NCBI RefSeq assembly: GCF_009689005.1
Contig: NZ_AP021879.1
Span: forward strand, 4,828,652-4,892,651
Direction of reading: 5' to 3'
Source: Desulfosarcina ovata subsp. ovata
Lineage (GTDB): Bacteria; Desulfobacterota; Desulfobacteria; Desulfobacterales; Desulfosarcinaceae
Length of the DNA stretch: 64,000 nt
Position numbers and translations under genes: made by a program
Shown: one piece after another, positions 56,059 through 64,000 of the stretch
How the letters are laid out: every line of letters starts with the position of its first letter
How positions within the stretch are numbered: position 1 is the stretch's first letter
Notes under the pieces: generated by a model
Database searches by the model: none
What the model was told of the DNA's origin: nothing
The model's input: the letters and a program-made list of their open reading frames with translations, nothing else

Positions 56059-57306
56059 ATGGGTGTAAAAAATAAAGTGTTGGCCGCTAACCGGCGTAAG
56101 GATTTACTAAAATCCGCGCAAGAAATTTTTTCACAAAAAGGATTAGCAGATGCCAACATTTCCGATATTGCAAGAAAAGCAAACATAGCAGATTCAATTA
56201 TTTATCATTATTTCATTAATAAGGAAGACCTGCTTTTTTATGCATTGGCGGATAAACTTGATGAGGTTGAACGTGAATTAAAACTTCATTTATCTGGTAT
56301 TAGAGATCCGGTTTCTAAGCTCGGAAAAATGATATGGCATAACCTGTATATTAACGATTTGAGCCCACATGAAACTCGAGTTCTAAAAGATCTTCTTTTT
56401 GAATGCCGGTCTAACCAAAATTTTTATTCTCATGAAGGCTATCAGGCTCTTAGACGATACACGAAAATCATGTCTGATATATTGCAGCAGGGAGTCAATA
56501 AAAAAATTTTCAGGTCTGATGTCGACCTAATATTAGTTAGAAACATGATATTTGGGCTGCTTGATGAAGAGTCCCTTTCTCGTTTCTCTTCACAAGAGAT
56601 AGACAGTACCTTGCCTGATTTTGACGGTATTATGGATTTGGTGTTGTCAATTATATCGTGTGAAGAAGCAGCGGCAAAGGAGGTTGTTAATGATGACAAT
56701 AAAGAAGCTCGAATTCTTAAGGCAGCTGTTCAGGTGTTTTCTGAAAAAGGGTACAACGCAGCAACAATGGCTGAAATTGCAAGTACAGCCAATGTTGCGG
56801 AAGGAACGATTTATATCTATTATCCAAGTAAAAGTGACTTGCTTTTTTCGATACCGAAAAGACGATTTAAATGGCTATGCGAAAGCCGGGATGAGGTTTT
56901 TAACATCGATTGCCCCATAAGAAAGCTTCGCCGATTTACCCGTTTATTATTTACAACATTTATGGGCAACAGGGATTTCTTGCGTGTTTTTCTACTGGAT
57001 ATTAAATTAAATAAAAAATTTTATGTATCCTCAGCATATAAAGATTACATCGATTATGTATCCATCTTAGAAGCAATATTGGAAGAGGGAAAACAACGAG
57101 GCATATTTAAAGAAAAAATTAATAATCGATTATTCCGGAATCTTTTTTTAGGAACATTTGCGCATTTGGCAACTCGATGGGTAATGTTAGACAATGCAAA
57201 ACCCATCGACATGATGAAAAGCATTGAAGACTTGGTATCGTTGTTATGCTGGTCCGTTGTGATAGATAAAACGGCGCTGCAAGAGATTGAAGAGAGCGTC
57301 GGATAA
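56059..57306 (+). CDS. Tandem TetR-family regulator (two TetR units in one chain)
   Basis: A 415-aa protein, about twice the normal TetR length. The first helix-turn-helix (about residues 13-60) reads LLKSAQEIFSQKGLADANISDIARKANIADSIIYHYFINKEDLL in outline; the second (about 218-263) reads ILKAAVQVFSEKGYNAATMAEIASTANVAEGTIYIYYPSKSDLL in outline. Each is followed by its own all-helical ligand/dimer domain. The chain could fold as a covalent pseudo-dimer with two different half-site preferences. The gene is far more AT-rich than its neighbours and lies at the edge of the mobile-element island, pointing to transfer. The target is unknown; it converges on the NuoF-like gene. Confidence 0.88.
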   Translation: MGVKNKVLAANRRKDLLKSAQEIFSQKGLADANISDIARKANIADSIIYHYFINKEDLLFYALADKLDEVERELKLHLSGIRDPVSKLGKMIWHNLYINDLSPHETRVLKDLLFECRSNQNFYSHEGYQALRRYTKIMSDILQQGVNKKIFRSDVDLILVRNMIFGLLDEESLSRFSSQEIDSTLPDFDGIMDLVLSIISCEEAAAKEVVNDDNKEARILKAAVQVFSEKGYNAATMAEIASTANVAEGTIYIYYPSKSDLLFSIPKRRFKWLCESRDEVFNIDCPIRKLRRFTRLLFTTFMGNRDFLRVFLLDIKLNKKFYVSSAYKDYIDYVSILEAILEEGKQRGIFKEKINNRLFRNLFLGTFAHLATRWVMLDNAKPIDMMKSIEDLVSLLCWSVVIDKTALQEIEESVG

Positions 57307-57327
57307 AAGATTATGGCCACCAAGCCT

Positions 57328-59298
57328 TCATCTCCGGCGGCCACTCGATCGCCGGTACCAAGTGAGCCGGTCCGGTGGCTGTTCGATCACCGGCACCAGG
57401 TGAGCCGGTGAAACCTTGACCACGGCTCCGTAGACCGACGGGCAGACCACCATGCACTCGCCGCATTTGACGCACAGGGACTGGTCGATGCCTTTTTTGC
57501 GGTCGCTGGTGGTATAGATCGCGTCCACCGGACAGCAGCCGAAGCATGAATCACAGCCGATGGCACATTTTTCCTGGTCAATGTAAAACGCTATCAACGG
57601 ACGGCAGACGCGCCCCGGGCAGCGCCCCTCGTTGATGTGGGCCTCGTACTCATCACAAAAATAAGTCAGGGATGTGAGCACCGGGTTGGGTGCGGTCTTG
57701 CCCAGGCTGCACAGGGATCCCGTTTTGATCGCCCGGCTGAGGGTCTCCAGCTGCTCAATGTCCCCCTCGCGGCCTTCGCCACGGGTAAGCCGCCGCAACA
57801 TATCCAGCAGGTGGCGGGTGCCGATACGACAGAAGGTGCACTTGCCGCAGGATTCCTTCTGGGTGAATTCGAGAAAATAGCGCGAGACATCCACCATGCA
57901 GGTATCCTCGTCCATCACCACCATGCCGCCGGATCCCATCATGGCGCCGGCGCGGGTCAGGGCATCGAAATCCACCGGTGTATCCAGGAAATCGGCCGGC
58001 AGGCAGCCCCCCGAAGGCCCGCCGATTTGCACCGCCTTGAACTTTTTCTTTTTGGGAATGCCGCCGCAGATATCGAAAATCAGTTCCCGCAGGGTCACCC
58101 CCATGGGAACCTCCACCAGTCCCGGCTGGGTGACGTTACCCACCACGGAAAAGACCGCCGTGCCCGGGCTGTCGGTGGTACCGATGCTGCGGAACCAATC
58201 GGCCCCATTCTCCACGATGGGTGCCACGGTAGCCAGGGTCTTGACGTTGTTGATCACTGTGGGGCGTCCGTCCAGCCCGCGCTGCACCGGAAAGGGCGGA
58301 CGATGCCGGGGCGTACCGCGGTAGCCCTCCACCGAGCGGATCAGGGCGGTCTCTTCACCGCACACAAAGACGCCGGCCCCCTGGAACAGGTCGATGTCGA
58401 AATCGATGCCGCTGCCCAGAATATTCTTCCCCAACACCCCATTTTGACGGGCCTGCTCGACGGCCTGGGTGAGAATCCGCACCGCCAGGGGATATTCGGC
58501 ACGCACGTAAAAGAGCCCCCGCGTGGCACCCATGGCAATGGCGGCGATGAGCATGCCCTCGATCACCTGGTGGGGGTTGCTCTCCAGCAGGGTGCGGTCC
58601 ATGTAAGCACCGGGATCGCCCTCGTCGGCATTGCAGATGATCCGTTTGTCTGCCCCCGAAGCCGCCCGGGCGAAACGCCATTTCCGTGCCGTGGGAAACC
58701 CGGCCCCGCCGCGCCCCCGGAGGCCGGCGGCCTCGATCAAATCGATCAGGGCTTCAGGCGGCTGGCACAGGGCCTCGAGCAGTGCGCGGTAACCGCCGTC
58801 GGCGATATACTCGTGGATCTGTTCGGGATCGATTCGCCCGCAGCGGTTCATGATCACCCGTTTCTCGCGGTTAAAACGGGCGAGTTCGGTCACCGATGGA
58901 ATCCTCTCGGTTTCCACGGTCGCGCCCATGATGTGTTCGAAACACAGGTCGCCCTCTTCCAGAAAAAGTTTGACCAGCATCTTGGCTTTGTCCGGGGTTA
59001 TTTTGGGATAGAGAATCGGCGGAAAACCCGAATCGGGATGGTCGATGACCACCACCGGTTCGGCGTAGCAGTGGCCCATGCAACCCACGGTGTGGATATG
59101 GGCCTCGACGCCCTGCTCGGCCAGGGCCGTCTCGAATGCCGCCTGGGTTTCAAGGGCACCAGAGGCGATACCGCAGCTGGCCATGCCGATATGAATCTTA
59201 GGCAGCGGGCTCTGGGCGAAGGCGTCCTGCCGGGCGGTCGCCTTGTCGAAGAGGGCCTGGTAGGCTGCTCGGATGGTGCTGTCGGCATCTGCGGTCAT
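57328..59298 (-). CDS. NuoF-like NADH-binding flavo-iron-sulfur protein with extra ferredoxin domains
   Basis: A 656-aa protein of the NuoF/HndC/HoxF type. Order: thioredoxin-like [2Fe-2S] domain (about 33-120; ASCGIASGALET, VGCMGHCYAEP), FMN/NADH domain (about 190-420; GRGGAGFPTARKW, NADEGDPGAYMDRTLLES, FVCGEETALIRSVEGYRG), [4Fe-4S] site SCGKCTFCRIGTRHLLDML, and a C-terminal two-cluster ferredoxin (CAIGCDSCFGCCPVDAI, CVKCGECMVVCP). Such subunits pass electrons between NAD(P)H and ferredoxin or a partner such as hydrogenase or formate dehydrogenase. No NuoE or NuoG partner is adjacent. The next upstream gene is a glutamate dehydrogenase 29 bp away. Confidence 0.93.
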   Translation of the reverse strand: MTADADSTIRAAYQALFDKATARQDAFAQSPLPKIHIGMASCGIASGALETQAAFETALAEQGVEAHIHTVGCMGHCYAEPVVVIDHPDSGFPPILYPKITPDKAKMLVKLFLEEGDLCFEHIMGATVETERIPSVTELARFNREKRVIMNRCGRIDPEQIHEYIADGGYRALLEALCQPPEALIDLIEAAGLRGRGGAGFPTARKWRFARAASGADKRIICNADEGDPGAYMDRTLLESNPHQVIEGMLIAAIAMGATRGLFYVRAEYPLAVRILTQAVEQARQNGVLGKNILGSGIDFDIDLFQGAGVFVCGEETALIRSVEGYRGTPRHRPPFPVQRGLDGRPTVINNVKTLATVAPIVENGADWFRSIGTTDSPGTAVFSVVGNVTQPGLVEVPMGVTLRELIFDICGGIPKKKKFKAVQIGGPSGGCLPADFLDTPVDFDALTRAGAMMGSGGMVVMDEDTCMVDVSRYFLEFTQKESCGKCTFCRIGTRHLLDMLRRLTRGEGREGDIEQLETLSRAIKTGSLCSLGKTAPNPVLTSLTYFCDEYEAHINEGRCPGRVCRPLIAFYIDQEKCAIGCDSCFGCCPVDAIYTTSDRKKGIDQSLCVKCGECMVVCPSVYGAVVKVSPAHLVPVIEQPPDRLTWYRRSSGRRR

Positions 59299-59327
59299 GA
59301 TCGAGCAGCCTTCCTTTCAAATTGACA

Positions 59328-60686
59328 CTAAATCACGCCCTGATCGATCATTGCGTCGGCCACCTTTACAAAACCGGAGATGTTGGCTCCCACCAGGTAG
59401 TTGCGCGGATGGCCGTAGGTTTCGGCTGCCGAGAGACAGGTGTCGTGGATGCTTTTCATAATAATTTTCAATCGGCTGTCCACTTCCTCGCCCAGCCAGC
59501 TCAGGCGGATGCTGTTCTGGGTCAGCTCCAGGCCGGACACCGCCACGCCACCGGCATTGGCCGCTTTACTGGGGGCGTAGAGAAGGCCTTTGTCGATGAA
59601 GATTTCCTGGGCTTCCGTGGTGCAGGGCATACTGGCGCCTTCGCAGACCAGCTTCACATTGTTGTTGATCAGGTGATAGGCATCCTGTTTGCCGATTTCA
59701 TTCTGGGTGGCGCAGGGGAAAATACACTGGGCACGGTGCCGCCACAGGGGGTTCTCGTCCTGGTCCGGGGTCGCCGGCGTGTAGACCGCATCCGGATATT
59801 CATCCACGTACTCACTGATGCGACCGCGACGGATGTTCTTCAGCCGTTTGACGAAATCCAGTTTCTGAGCATCGATGCCCTGTTCATCAAAGATATGGCC
59901 CGATGAATCCGAGAGGGTGAGTATCTTGGCACCCATCTCGATCAATTTGCGGCAGGTGGCCTGGGCCACATTCCCCGCCCCGGAGACCAGGCAGGTTTTG
60001 CCTTTCAGGGTGTCGTTGCGGGTGGCTAGCATCTGGGCGGCAAAATAGACGCAACCAAATCCGGCGGCTTCCGGTCGGATCAGGCTGCCTCCCCAGCCAA
60101 GCCCTTTACCGGTGAGCACCCCGCTGAATTGATTGTTCAGTTTACGATACATACCGAACAGGTAGCCGATTTCACGGGCCCCCACACCGATGTCGCCCTC
60201 GGGTACGTCGGTACTGGCACCAATATGCCGGAACAGCTCCGCCATGAAGCTCTGGCAAAACCGCATGATCTCGGCATCCGATTTCCCCTTGGGTTCGAAA
60301 TCCGTTCCGCCGGCGCCGCCGCCCAGGGGCAGGGTGGTGAGCGCATTTTTGAAGACATGCTCGAAGGCCAGGAATTTCAGAATGCTCTGATTGACTGAAG
60401 GATGAAAGCGCAGTCCACCCTTATAGGGGCCGATGGCGCTGTTCATCTCCACGCGAAATCCACGGTTGACCTTGACCTGACCCATGTCGTCCATCCAGGG
60501 GACGCGGAAGGTGATGATGCGTTCGGGTTCAACGAGGCGCTCCACGACGCCGTGGTGGCGATACTCGGGCGTTTGGTCGAGTACCGGCCTGACGCTGCTC
60601 ATTACATCGCTAACCGCCTGAAGAAATTCATTTTCATTGGGATCTCGGACGACTGTATTTTGGGGAATGTCGGACATGTCACTCAC
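59328..60686 (-). CDS. gdhA: Glutamate dehydrogenase family protein lacking the catalytic lysine
   Basis: A 452-aa protein of the hexameric NADP-type glutamate dehydrogenase family. Conserved: MNSAIGPYKGGLRFHPSVN (Lys89), FKNALTTLP (Lys113), DVPEGDIGVGAREIGYLFG (Asp165), VSGAGNVAQATCRKL and SDSSGHIFDE (dinucleotide domain). The motif that is normally GGGKGGSDFDPKGKS reads GGGAGGTDFEPKGKS, so the catalytic Lys125 of the Clostridium symbiosum enzyme is Ala125; numbering from the GTG start coincides with that enzyme. The codon is GCC. Activity may be lost or altered. It lies 29 bp upstream of the NuoF-like gene on the same strand. An ATG three codons after the GTG is an alternative start. Confidence 0.9.
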   Translation of the reverse strand: MSDMSDIPQNTVVRDPNENEFLQAVSDVMSSVRPVLDQTPEYRHHGVVERLVEPERIITFRVPWMDDMGQVKVNRGFRVEMNSAIGPYKGGLRFHPSVNQSILKFLAFEHVFKNALTTLPLGGGAGGTDFEPKGKSDAEIMRFCQSFMAELFRHIGASTDVPEGDIGVGAREIGYLFGMYRKLNNQFSGVLTGKGLGWGGSLIRPEAAGFGCVYFAAQMLATRNDTLKGKTCLVSGAGNVAQATCRKLIEMGAKILTLSDSSGHIFDEQGIDAQKLDFVKRLKNIRRGRISEYVDEYPDAVYTPATPDQDENPLWRHRAQCIFPCATQNEIGKQDAYHLINNNVKLVCEGASMPCTTEAQEIFIDKGLLYAPSKAANAGGVAVSGLELTQNSIRLSWLGEEVDSRLKIIMKSIHDTCLSAAETYGHPRNYLVGANISGFVKVADAMIDQGVI

Positions 60687-60920
60687 CTTGTCGGTTGAAT
60701 CGTTTCGGTTAATCGGCGTTTGTTGAACAGCCCCGTTTTAGGCGATTGGCGAAGATTCTGCAAATCCTTTTTGGCATGGTTTTTCTCCTTCATGGTTCCC
60801 GATGACGATGATGTCACCCGGAGCTGAAGACGCTTATTTCCGGCAACCTAAAAAAACTATTGTTTTTTCATAAAAGTGCCAATAATAGGATTACAACATG
60901 CTTAACAAGGAGTCACAATC

Positions 60921-61247
60921 ATGAAAGTCAAAGGCAATAACCTGCAATCCAAACTCACTGTGTACGGAGCGGCACAAATTCAGGAATTCCGCCCGGAAAA
61001 CAGGGAAATCAAAAAAAGCGCGAAGGCGTCATCCGATATGGACTGGGTGGATTTGAGCGGTCAGGGGCAAATGGTCGCCGATGCCCAGCGGGCGATCGCC
61101 TTGATACCGGATGTACGGGTTCCGCTGGTCAGTCAGATTCAGAACGATCTTCAGGATGGGGCGTATGTGTTTGATCACATGAAATCCGCCGAGAGCATGC
61201 TTCGCGAATCCTTCGAAAACCAGGCTGCCTTGATGTACCTGATGTAG
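60921..61247 (+). CDS. flgM: FlgM-like anti-sigma-28 factor
   Basis: A 108-aa protein matching the FlgM C-terminal signature: WVDLSGQGQMVADAQRAIALIPDVRVPLVSQIQNDLQDGAYVFD in outline, then SAESMLRESF. FlgM holds sigma-28 inactive until the flagellar hook is finished. An AAGGAG site lies in front of the ATG. No flagellar genes are in the window, so it is an orphan; the N-terminal half (LTVYGAAQIQEFRPENREIKKSAKAS in outline) is disordered as usual. It could act on another sigma factor. Confidence 0.78.
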   Translation: MKVKGNNLQSKLTVYGAAQIQEFRPENREIKKSAKASSDMDWVDLSGQGQMVADAQRAIALIPDVRVPLVSQIQNDLQDGAYVFDHMKSAESMLRESFENQAALMYLM

Positions 61248-61323
61248 TCGAGCATCCGGTTCTCCATCGGGTGCCCCAAAATAGGACCTCGGCCGTGTGG
61301 TCCAATTCCCCTTTGGGTTCGTT

Positions 61324-63816
61324 TCAATGGTTTCCCCCTCCGTGCGCGCGATCATCGGTGTCTGCCAATACCCGGCCCAGCGTTTCCTTTAGTTTTTTAA
61401 TCTCAAACGGCTTCTGGATAAACCCGTCCGGCAGGCCGATTTGTGCGAAACGGTCCTCTATCTGCTGCCAGGTGTAGCCGCTGGTCACGATAATGCGTGC
61501 CGTGGAGCCGATTTTTTTAATGTGTTGCAGGGTCTCTAGGCCATTCATGTCCGGCATGGAAAAATCCAACAACAGACAGTCGATCGAATCGGCGGCTTGC
61601 CGGAAGATGTCCAGTGCCGCCTGACCGCTTGAAGCCGTTTTAACTGTATACCCTAGGCGTTCAAGGAATTGATGGCCGATATCCATTACCATGGTTTCAT
61701 CGTCCACCAGGAGAACCGTTTTGCCCGTCGATGGCGATTCCACGGTTTCCGCTTCAGAATGGCGCCGGTGGTGGGAGATCCCCTGGATGGGAAACAGGGC
61801 GGTAAACACGGAGCCCTCATTTTTTACGCTGTGAACCCGGATCGCCCCGTTGTGGGAGCGGATAATACCCAGTACGGCTGCCAAACCCAGTCCACGGCCG
61901 GTGAATTTTGTGGAGAAAAAGGGATCGAACGCCTTGCTCAAGGTTTCCGTATCCATACCGCAGCCCGTGTCGGCAACTTCGGCGAAGGCGTACATGCCTT
62001 CACAGATGCCATCGTTAAGGTAGGTGTCTGCCAGGAAATGGTCGTCGCAGTGCATGGCACCGGTAGAGATGCGCACCCGTCCCGGTTTGTTACCAAGGGC
62101 TTCAATGGCATTGGTCACAAATCCGGATACGATCTGGCGCATCTGACCGGCATCGGCGGCAATTAAGGGCATGGGATCGGCCAGATCCAGGTCCAGATTC
62201 ACATTGGCCATGGTTGTTTCATCCATATTTTCCAGAACCTGGCCGGCCACCTGGGAGAGGTCCACCGGGACACTCTCTTTTTTCAGTTGGCCCACATAGG
62301 TCAGCATCATACTGCTCAGATCGGCAGCCCGTTGGGATGCATTGATGGCTCGCTGAACATTGAGCAGGGGTGGCTGTGATATATTGAGTTCCTCTTTGGC
62401 CAACTCCAGGTTTCCCAACACCACCATCAACAGGTTATTGAAATTGTGCGCAATGGAGCCAGCCATGGTGCCGAGGCTCTCCATTTTTTTGGCCTGCTGG
62501 CGCCGGGTTTCGTCCTCATGGCGGGCTTTTTCATATTGTTTTCGCCGGGATAGGTCCCGGGAAATACCGAGCACCGCATTGGGGCTGCCGTTTTCATCGG
62601 TCAGAAAATTGGCGATCATTTCGATGGGGACAATCGTGCCATCTTTGTGCACCTTTTCCAGTTCCATATTGACGGCGTTGCACGGGGAGCTGGTTTTCTC
62701 CCCGTAAGCGGGATTTAGTGTCGTGGATAAGATGGCGGCTACCTTATCACAGGAATCCGGTGTCAGGTATCGATCCATGGGAAGGCCCATGATTTCATCC
62801 GGTGTGTACCCCAGCATCTTTTCCACGGAAGGACTGATATAGGTGATTTTCAGGTCCTGAAAATCGAAGATCCAGATTACGTCCGTGACGTTTTCCGTTA
62901 CCAGGCGGTAACGGGCTTCGCTTTCCTGGAGTTGCGTATAGGCCCTGGCATTGACAATGCCGGTGGCCACCTGGGCGGCAATGCCCATCAGCAGATGGAT
63001 ATCGCTGGCAGTCCGGTTTTTTTTGCCGTCCCGGGCGTCGACAATAATCAGACCAAGGGGGTCGTCTTTATGCCGTAATGGCACACCGATCAGCGAGACG
63101 ATATTGAGCTGTTCAAAAACGTTAAGCGTTGACGGACTGAGATTCTGGTTGTGATGGTGGATGCCCTCCAGAAAAACCGGCCGGCCATGGTTCAGCGCCT
63201 GAACGAAGGGATTCTCGGTGTCGTCGGTGTTGAGTTCGAGTTCCAGCGGATCCAGAACTTGTTGGTCCGGCTGTGAGAAACCGTAGTTGGCCCTGTGCTT
63301 CAGGTGTCGGCAGGCATCCTGGCAAAGGACAATCATGCCCCGGCTGAAATCGAGGTTACGCGCCATGGAGTCGAGTACGGTCTGCAGAAAGGTGCCGATC
63401 TCCAATATATCAGCACCGGCAAGGCTGATTTCCTGAACCAGGCGGGCATTGTGATGGCGCGTATCGAGCTCTTCCCGAAGATGGCTGGCGAGATCTTCCT
63501 GCGCTTTGAGAGATCGGGTCAGGTTGCCGACTTCCAGTCGGTTGGCGACCACCCATATGCATAGACAGACGAGACCCAGGGCCAGCGCAAGGGGGCCCCA
63601 CGCCGTTGCCGGGAAAAAAGGGACCGTTGCGGCGGTGATTGCGATGGTCAGCAGGGCGGTATATTGTCCGGCCCGTCTCCATACGCTTAAGGGGGGCTCT
63701 TTCCAGGCGGTCCGGTAGCGGCAGGCGTCATCATTCCCGATGATTTCACTGTCGTACAGCGACGTTTGGTCATCGAATGAGGATACAGTGGATACATCAG
63801 TTGGTGTGGTGGACAT
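61324..63816 (-). CDS. Hybrid sensor histidine kinase: TM, GAF, PAS, HisKA, HATPase, receiver
   Basis: An 830-aa kinase. Two close N-terminal TM helices (about residues 50-90; LLTIAITAATVPFFPATAWGPLALALGLVCLCIWVV in outline) without a periplasmic domain, a coiled coil, GAF domain (about 135-290; VSLIGVPLRHKDDPLGLIIVD), PAS domain (DVIWIFDFQDLKITYISPSVEKMLGY in outline), HisKA with LGTMAGSIAHNFNNLLMVV, HATPase_c (DTGCGMD, GRGLGLAAVLGI) and a C-terminal receiver (LLVDDETMVMDIG, phospho-Asp in LLLDFSMPDMNG). The phosphoacceptor His is in SIAHNFNN, one residue off the usual HDFNN. It stands alone and ends 76 bp from the convergent flgM-like gene. Confidence 0.92.
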   Translation of the reverse strand: MSTTPTDVSTVSSFDDQTSLYDSEIIGNDDACRYRTAWKEPPLSVWRRAGQYTALLTIAITAATVPFFPATAWGPLALALGLVCLCIWVVANRLEVGNLTRSLKAQEDLASHLREELDTRHHNARLVQEISLAGADILEIGTFLQTVLDSMARNLDFSRGMIVLCQDACRHLKHRANYGFSQPDQQVLDPLELELNTDDTENPFVQALNHGRPVFLEGIHHHNQNLSPSTLNVFEQLNIVSLIGVPLRHKDDPLGLIIVDARDGKKNRTASDIHLLMGIAAQVATGIVNARAYTQLQESEARYRLVTENVTDVIWIFDFQDLKITYISPSVEKMLGYTPDEIMGLPMDRYLTPDSCDKVAAILSTTLNPAYGEKTSSPCNAVNMELEKVHKDGTIVPIEMIANFLTDENGSPNAVLGISRDLSRRKQYEKARHEDETRRQQAKKMESLGTMAGSIAHNFNNLLMVVLGNLELAKEELNISQPPLLNVQRAINASQRAADLSSMMLTYVGQLKKESVPVDLSQVAGQVLENMDETTMANVNLDLDLADPMPLIAADAGQMRQIVSGFVTNAIEALGNKPGRVRISTGAMHCDDHFLADTYLNDGICEGMYAFAEVADTGCGMDTETLSKAFDPFFSTKFTGRGLGLAAVLGIIRSHNGAIRVHSVKNEGSVFTALFPIQGISHHRRHSEAETVESPSTGKTVLLVDDETMVMDIGHQFLERLGYTVKTASSGQAALDIFRQAADSIDCLLLDFSMPDMNGLETLQHIKKIGSTARIIVTSGYTWQQIEDRFAQIGLPDGFIQKPFEIKKLKETLGRVLADTDDRAHGGGNH

Positions 63817-63945
63817 TATTAACGCTTAGGCTCCCGGAACCAAATTGAACATTACTGGCCGGTGCAACGGCCGATCAGGATAGTTATCGGTCAGATACCG
63901 CGAATCATTAGCGGAAAACCGGGGGCTGGGCGCCTGGAGAGGGCG

Positions 63946-63973
63946 GGCGCCGCCGGTGCTTGCCGGCGGCGCC
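63946..63973. terminator. GC-rich hairpin near the right edge
   Basis: GGCGCCGCCGG / CCGGCGGCGCC, perfect 11-bp arms with a 6-base loop. No U-tract follows; it may end a transcript entering from the right. Confidence 0.45.
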
Positions 63974-64000
63974 ATCAACGGGTCAGACGGTGTGTAGGTG

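Noticed and set aside
57637-59325. 562-codon plus-strand ORF
   Set aside because: Antisense to the NuoF-like gene.

Overview
The window reads as a chromosomal segment of a Gram-negative anaerobe, most likely a sulfate-reducing Desulfobacterota (Deltaproteobacteria) member of the Desulfosarcina/Desulfobacteraceae type. This is inferred from gene order (rplU-rpmA-obgE-proB-proA-nadD-rsfS-gpmI-recX), the many PAS/GAF hybrid kinases, a NuoF-type flavo-iron-sulfur protein, ETF-QO and a cytidylate-kinase-like protein. No rRNA, tRNA or CRISPR array was seen.

Left part (1-11.5 kb). A LexA-led SOS mutagenesis operon on the minus strand (lexA, DUF72, imuB-like, dnaE2-like, the last running off the left edge) is driven by a consensus sigma70 promoter with an operator-like sequence in its spacer. 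Divergent from it is a four-gene signalling operon: sensor kinase with a solute-binding sensor domain, single-domain receiver, receiver-PAS-kinase-receiver hybrid, and a secreted protein with a duplicated domain. From 11.5 to 19 kb lies the housekeeping block, all on the minus strand.

First mobile element (19,054-21,834). A complete insertion element with 14-bp terminal inverted repeats and a 9-bp target duplication carries a DUF4338 (DruA-like) gene followed by a DDE transposase. It sits 17 bp upstream of the rplU -35 box. After it come fdhD, a tRNA-dihydrouridine synthase, a TSUP permease, small ORFs, a cytidylate-kinase-like protein and an HDOD protein.

Metabolic middle (28.5-50.4 kb). 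A peptide/amine-type ABC importer, whose binding protein is split by a 1-nt frameshift, converges on a racemase/ETF-QO/FAD-oxidoreductase operon. Then come a pyruvate dehydrogenase operon (aceE, aceF, lpd), corA, a thioesterase, a Cys-rich small protein, and divergent amidase and acetoacetyl-CoA synthetase genes.

Accessory island (50.4-57.3 kb). It holds a decayed exonuclease fragment, a second DUF4338+transposase pair whose transposase is unrelated to the first, an intact IS66-type element with 8-bp target duplication, two copies of a ~159-bp MITE (a third copy lies at the aceE stop codon), a small gene broken by the IS66 and a MITE, and an AT-rich tandem TetR regulator.

Right end. A NuoF-like protein, a glutamate dehydrogenase lacking its catalytic lysine, an orphan FlgM-like protein and a large hybrid kinase. 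The most notable observations are the MITE family with covarying nested hairpins, the repeated pairing of DUF4338 with two different transposases, the K125A-type glutamate dehydrogenase, and the lexA-DUF72-imuB-dnaE2 operon.
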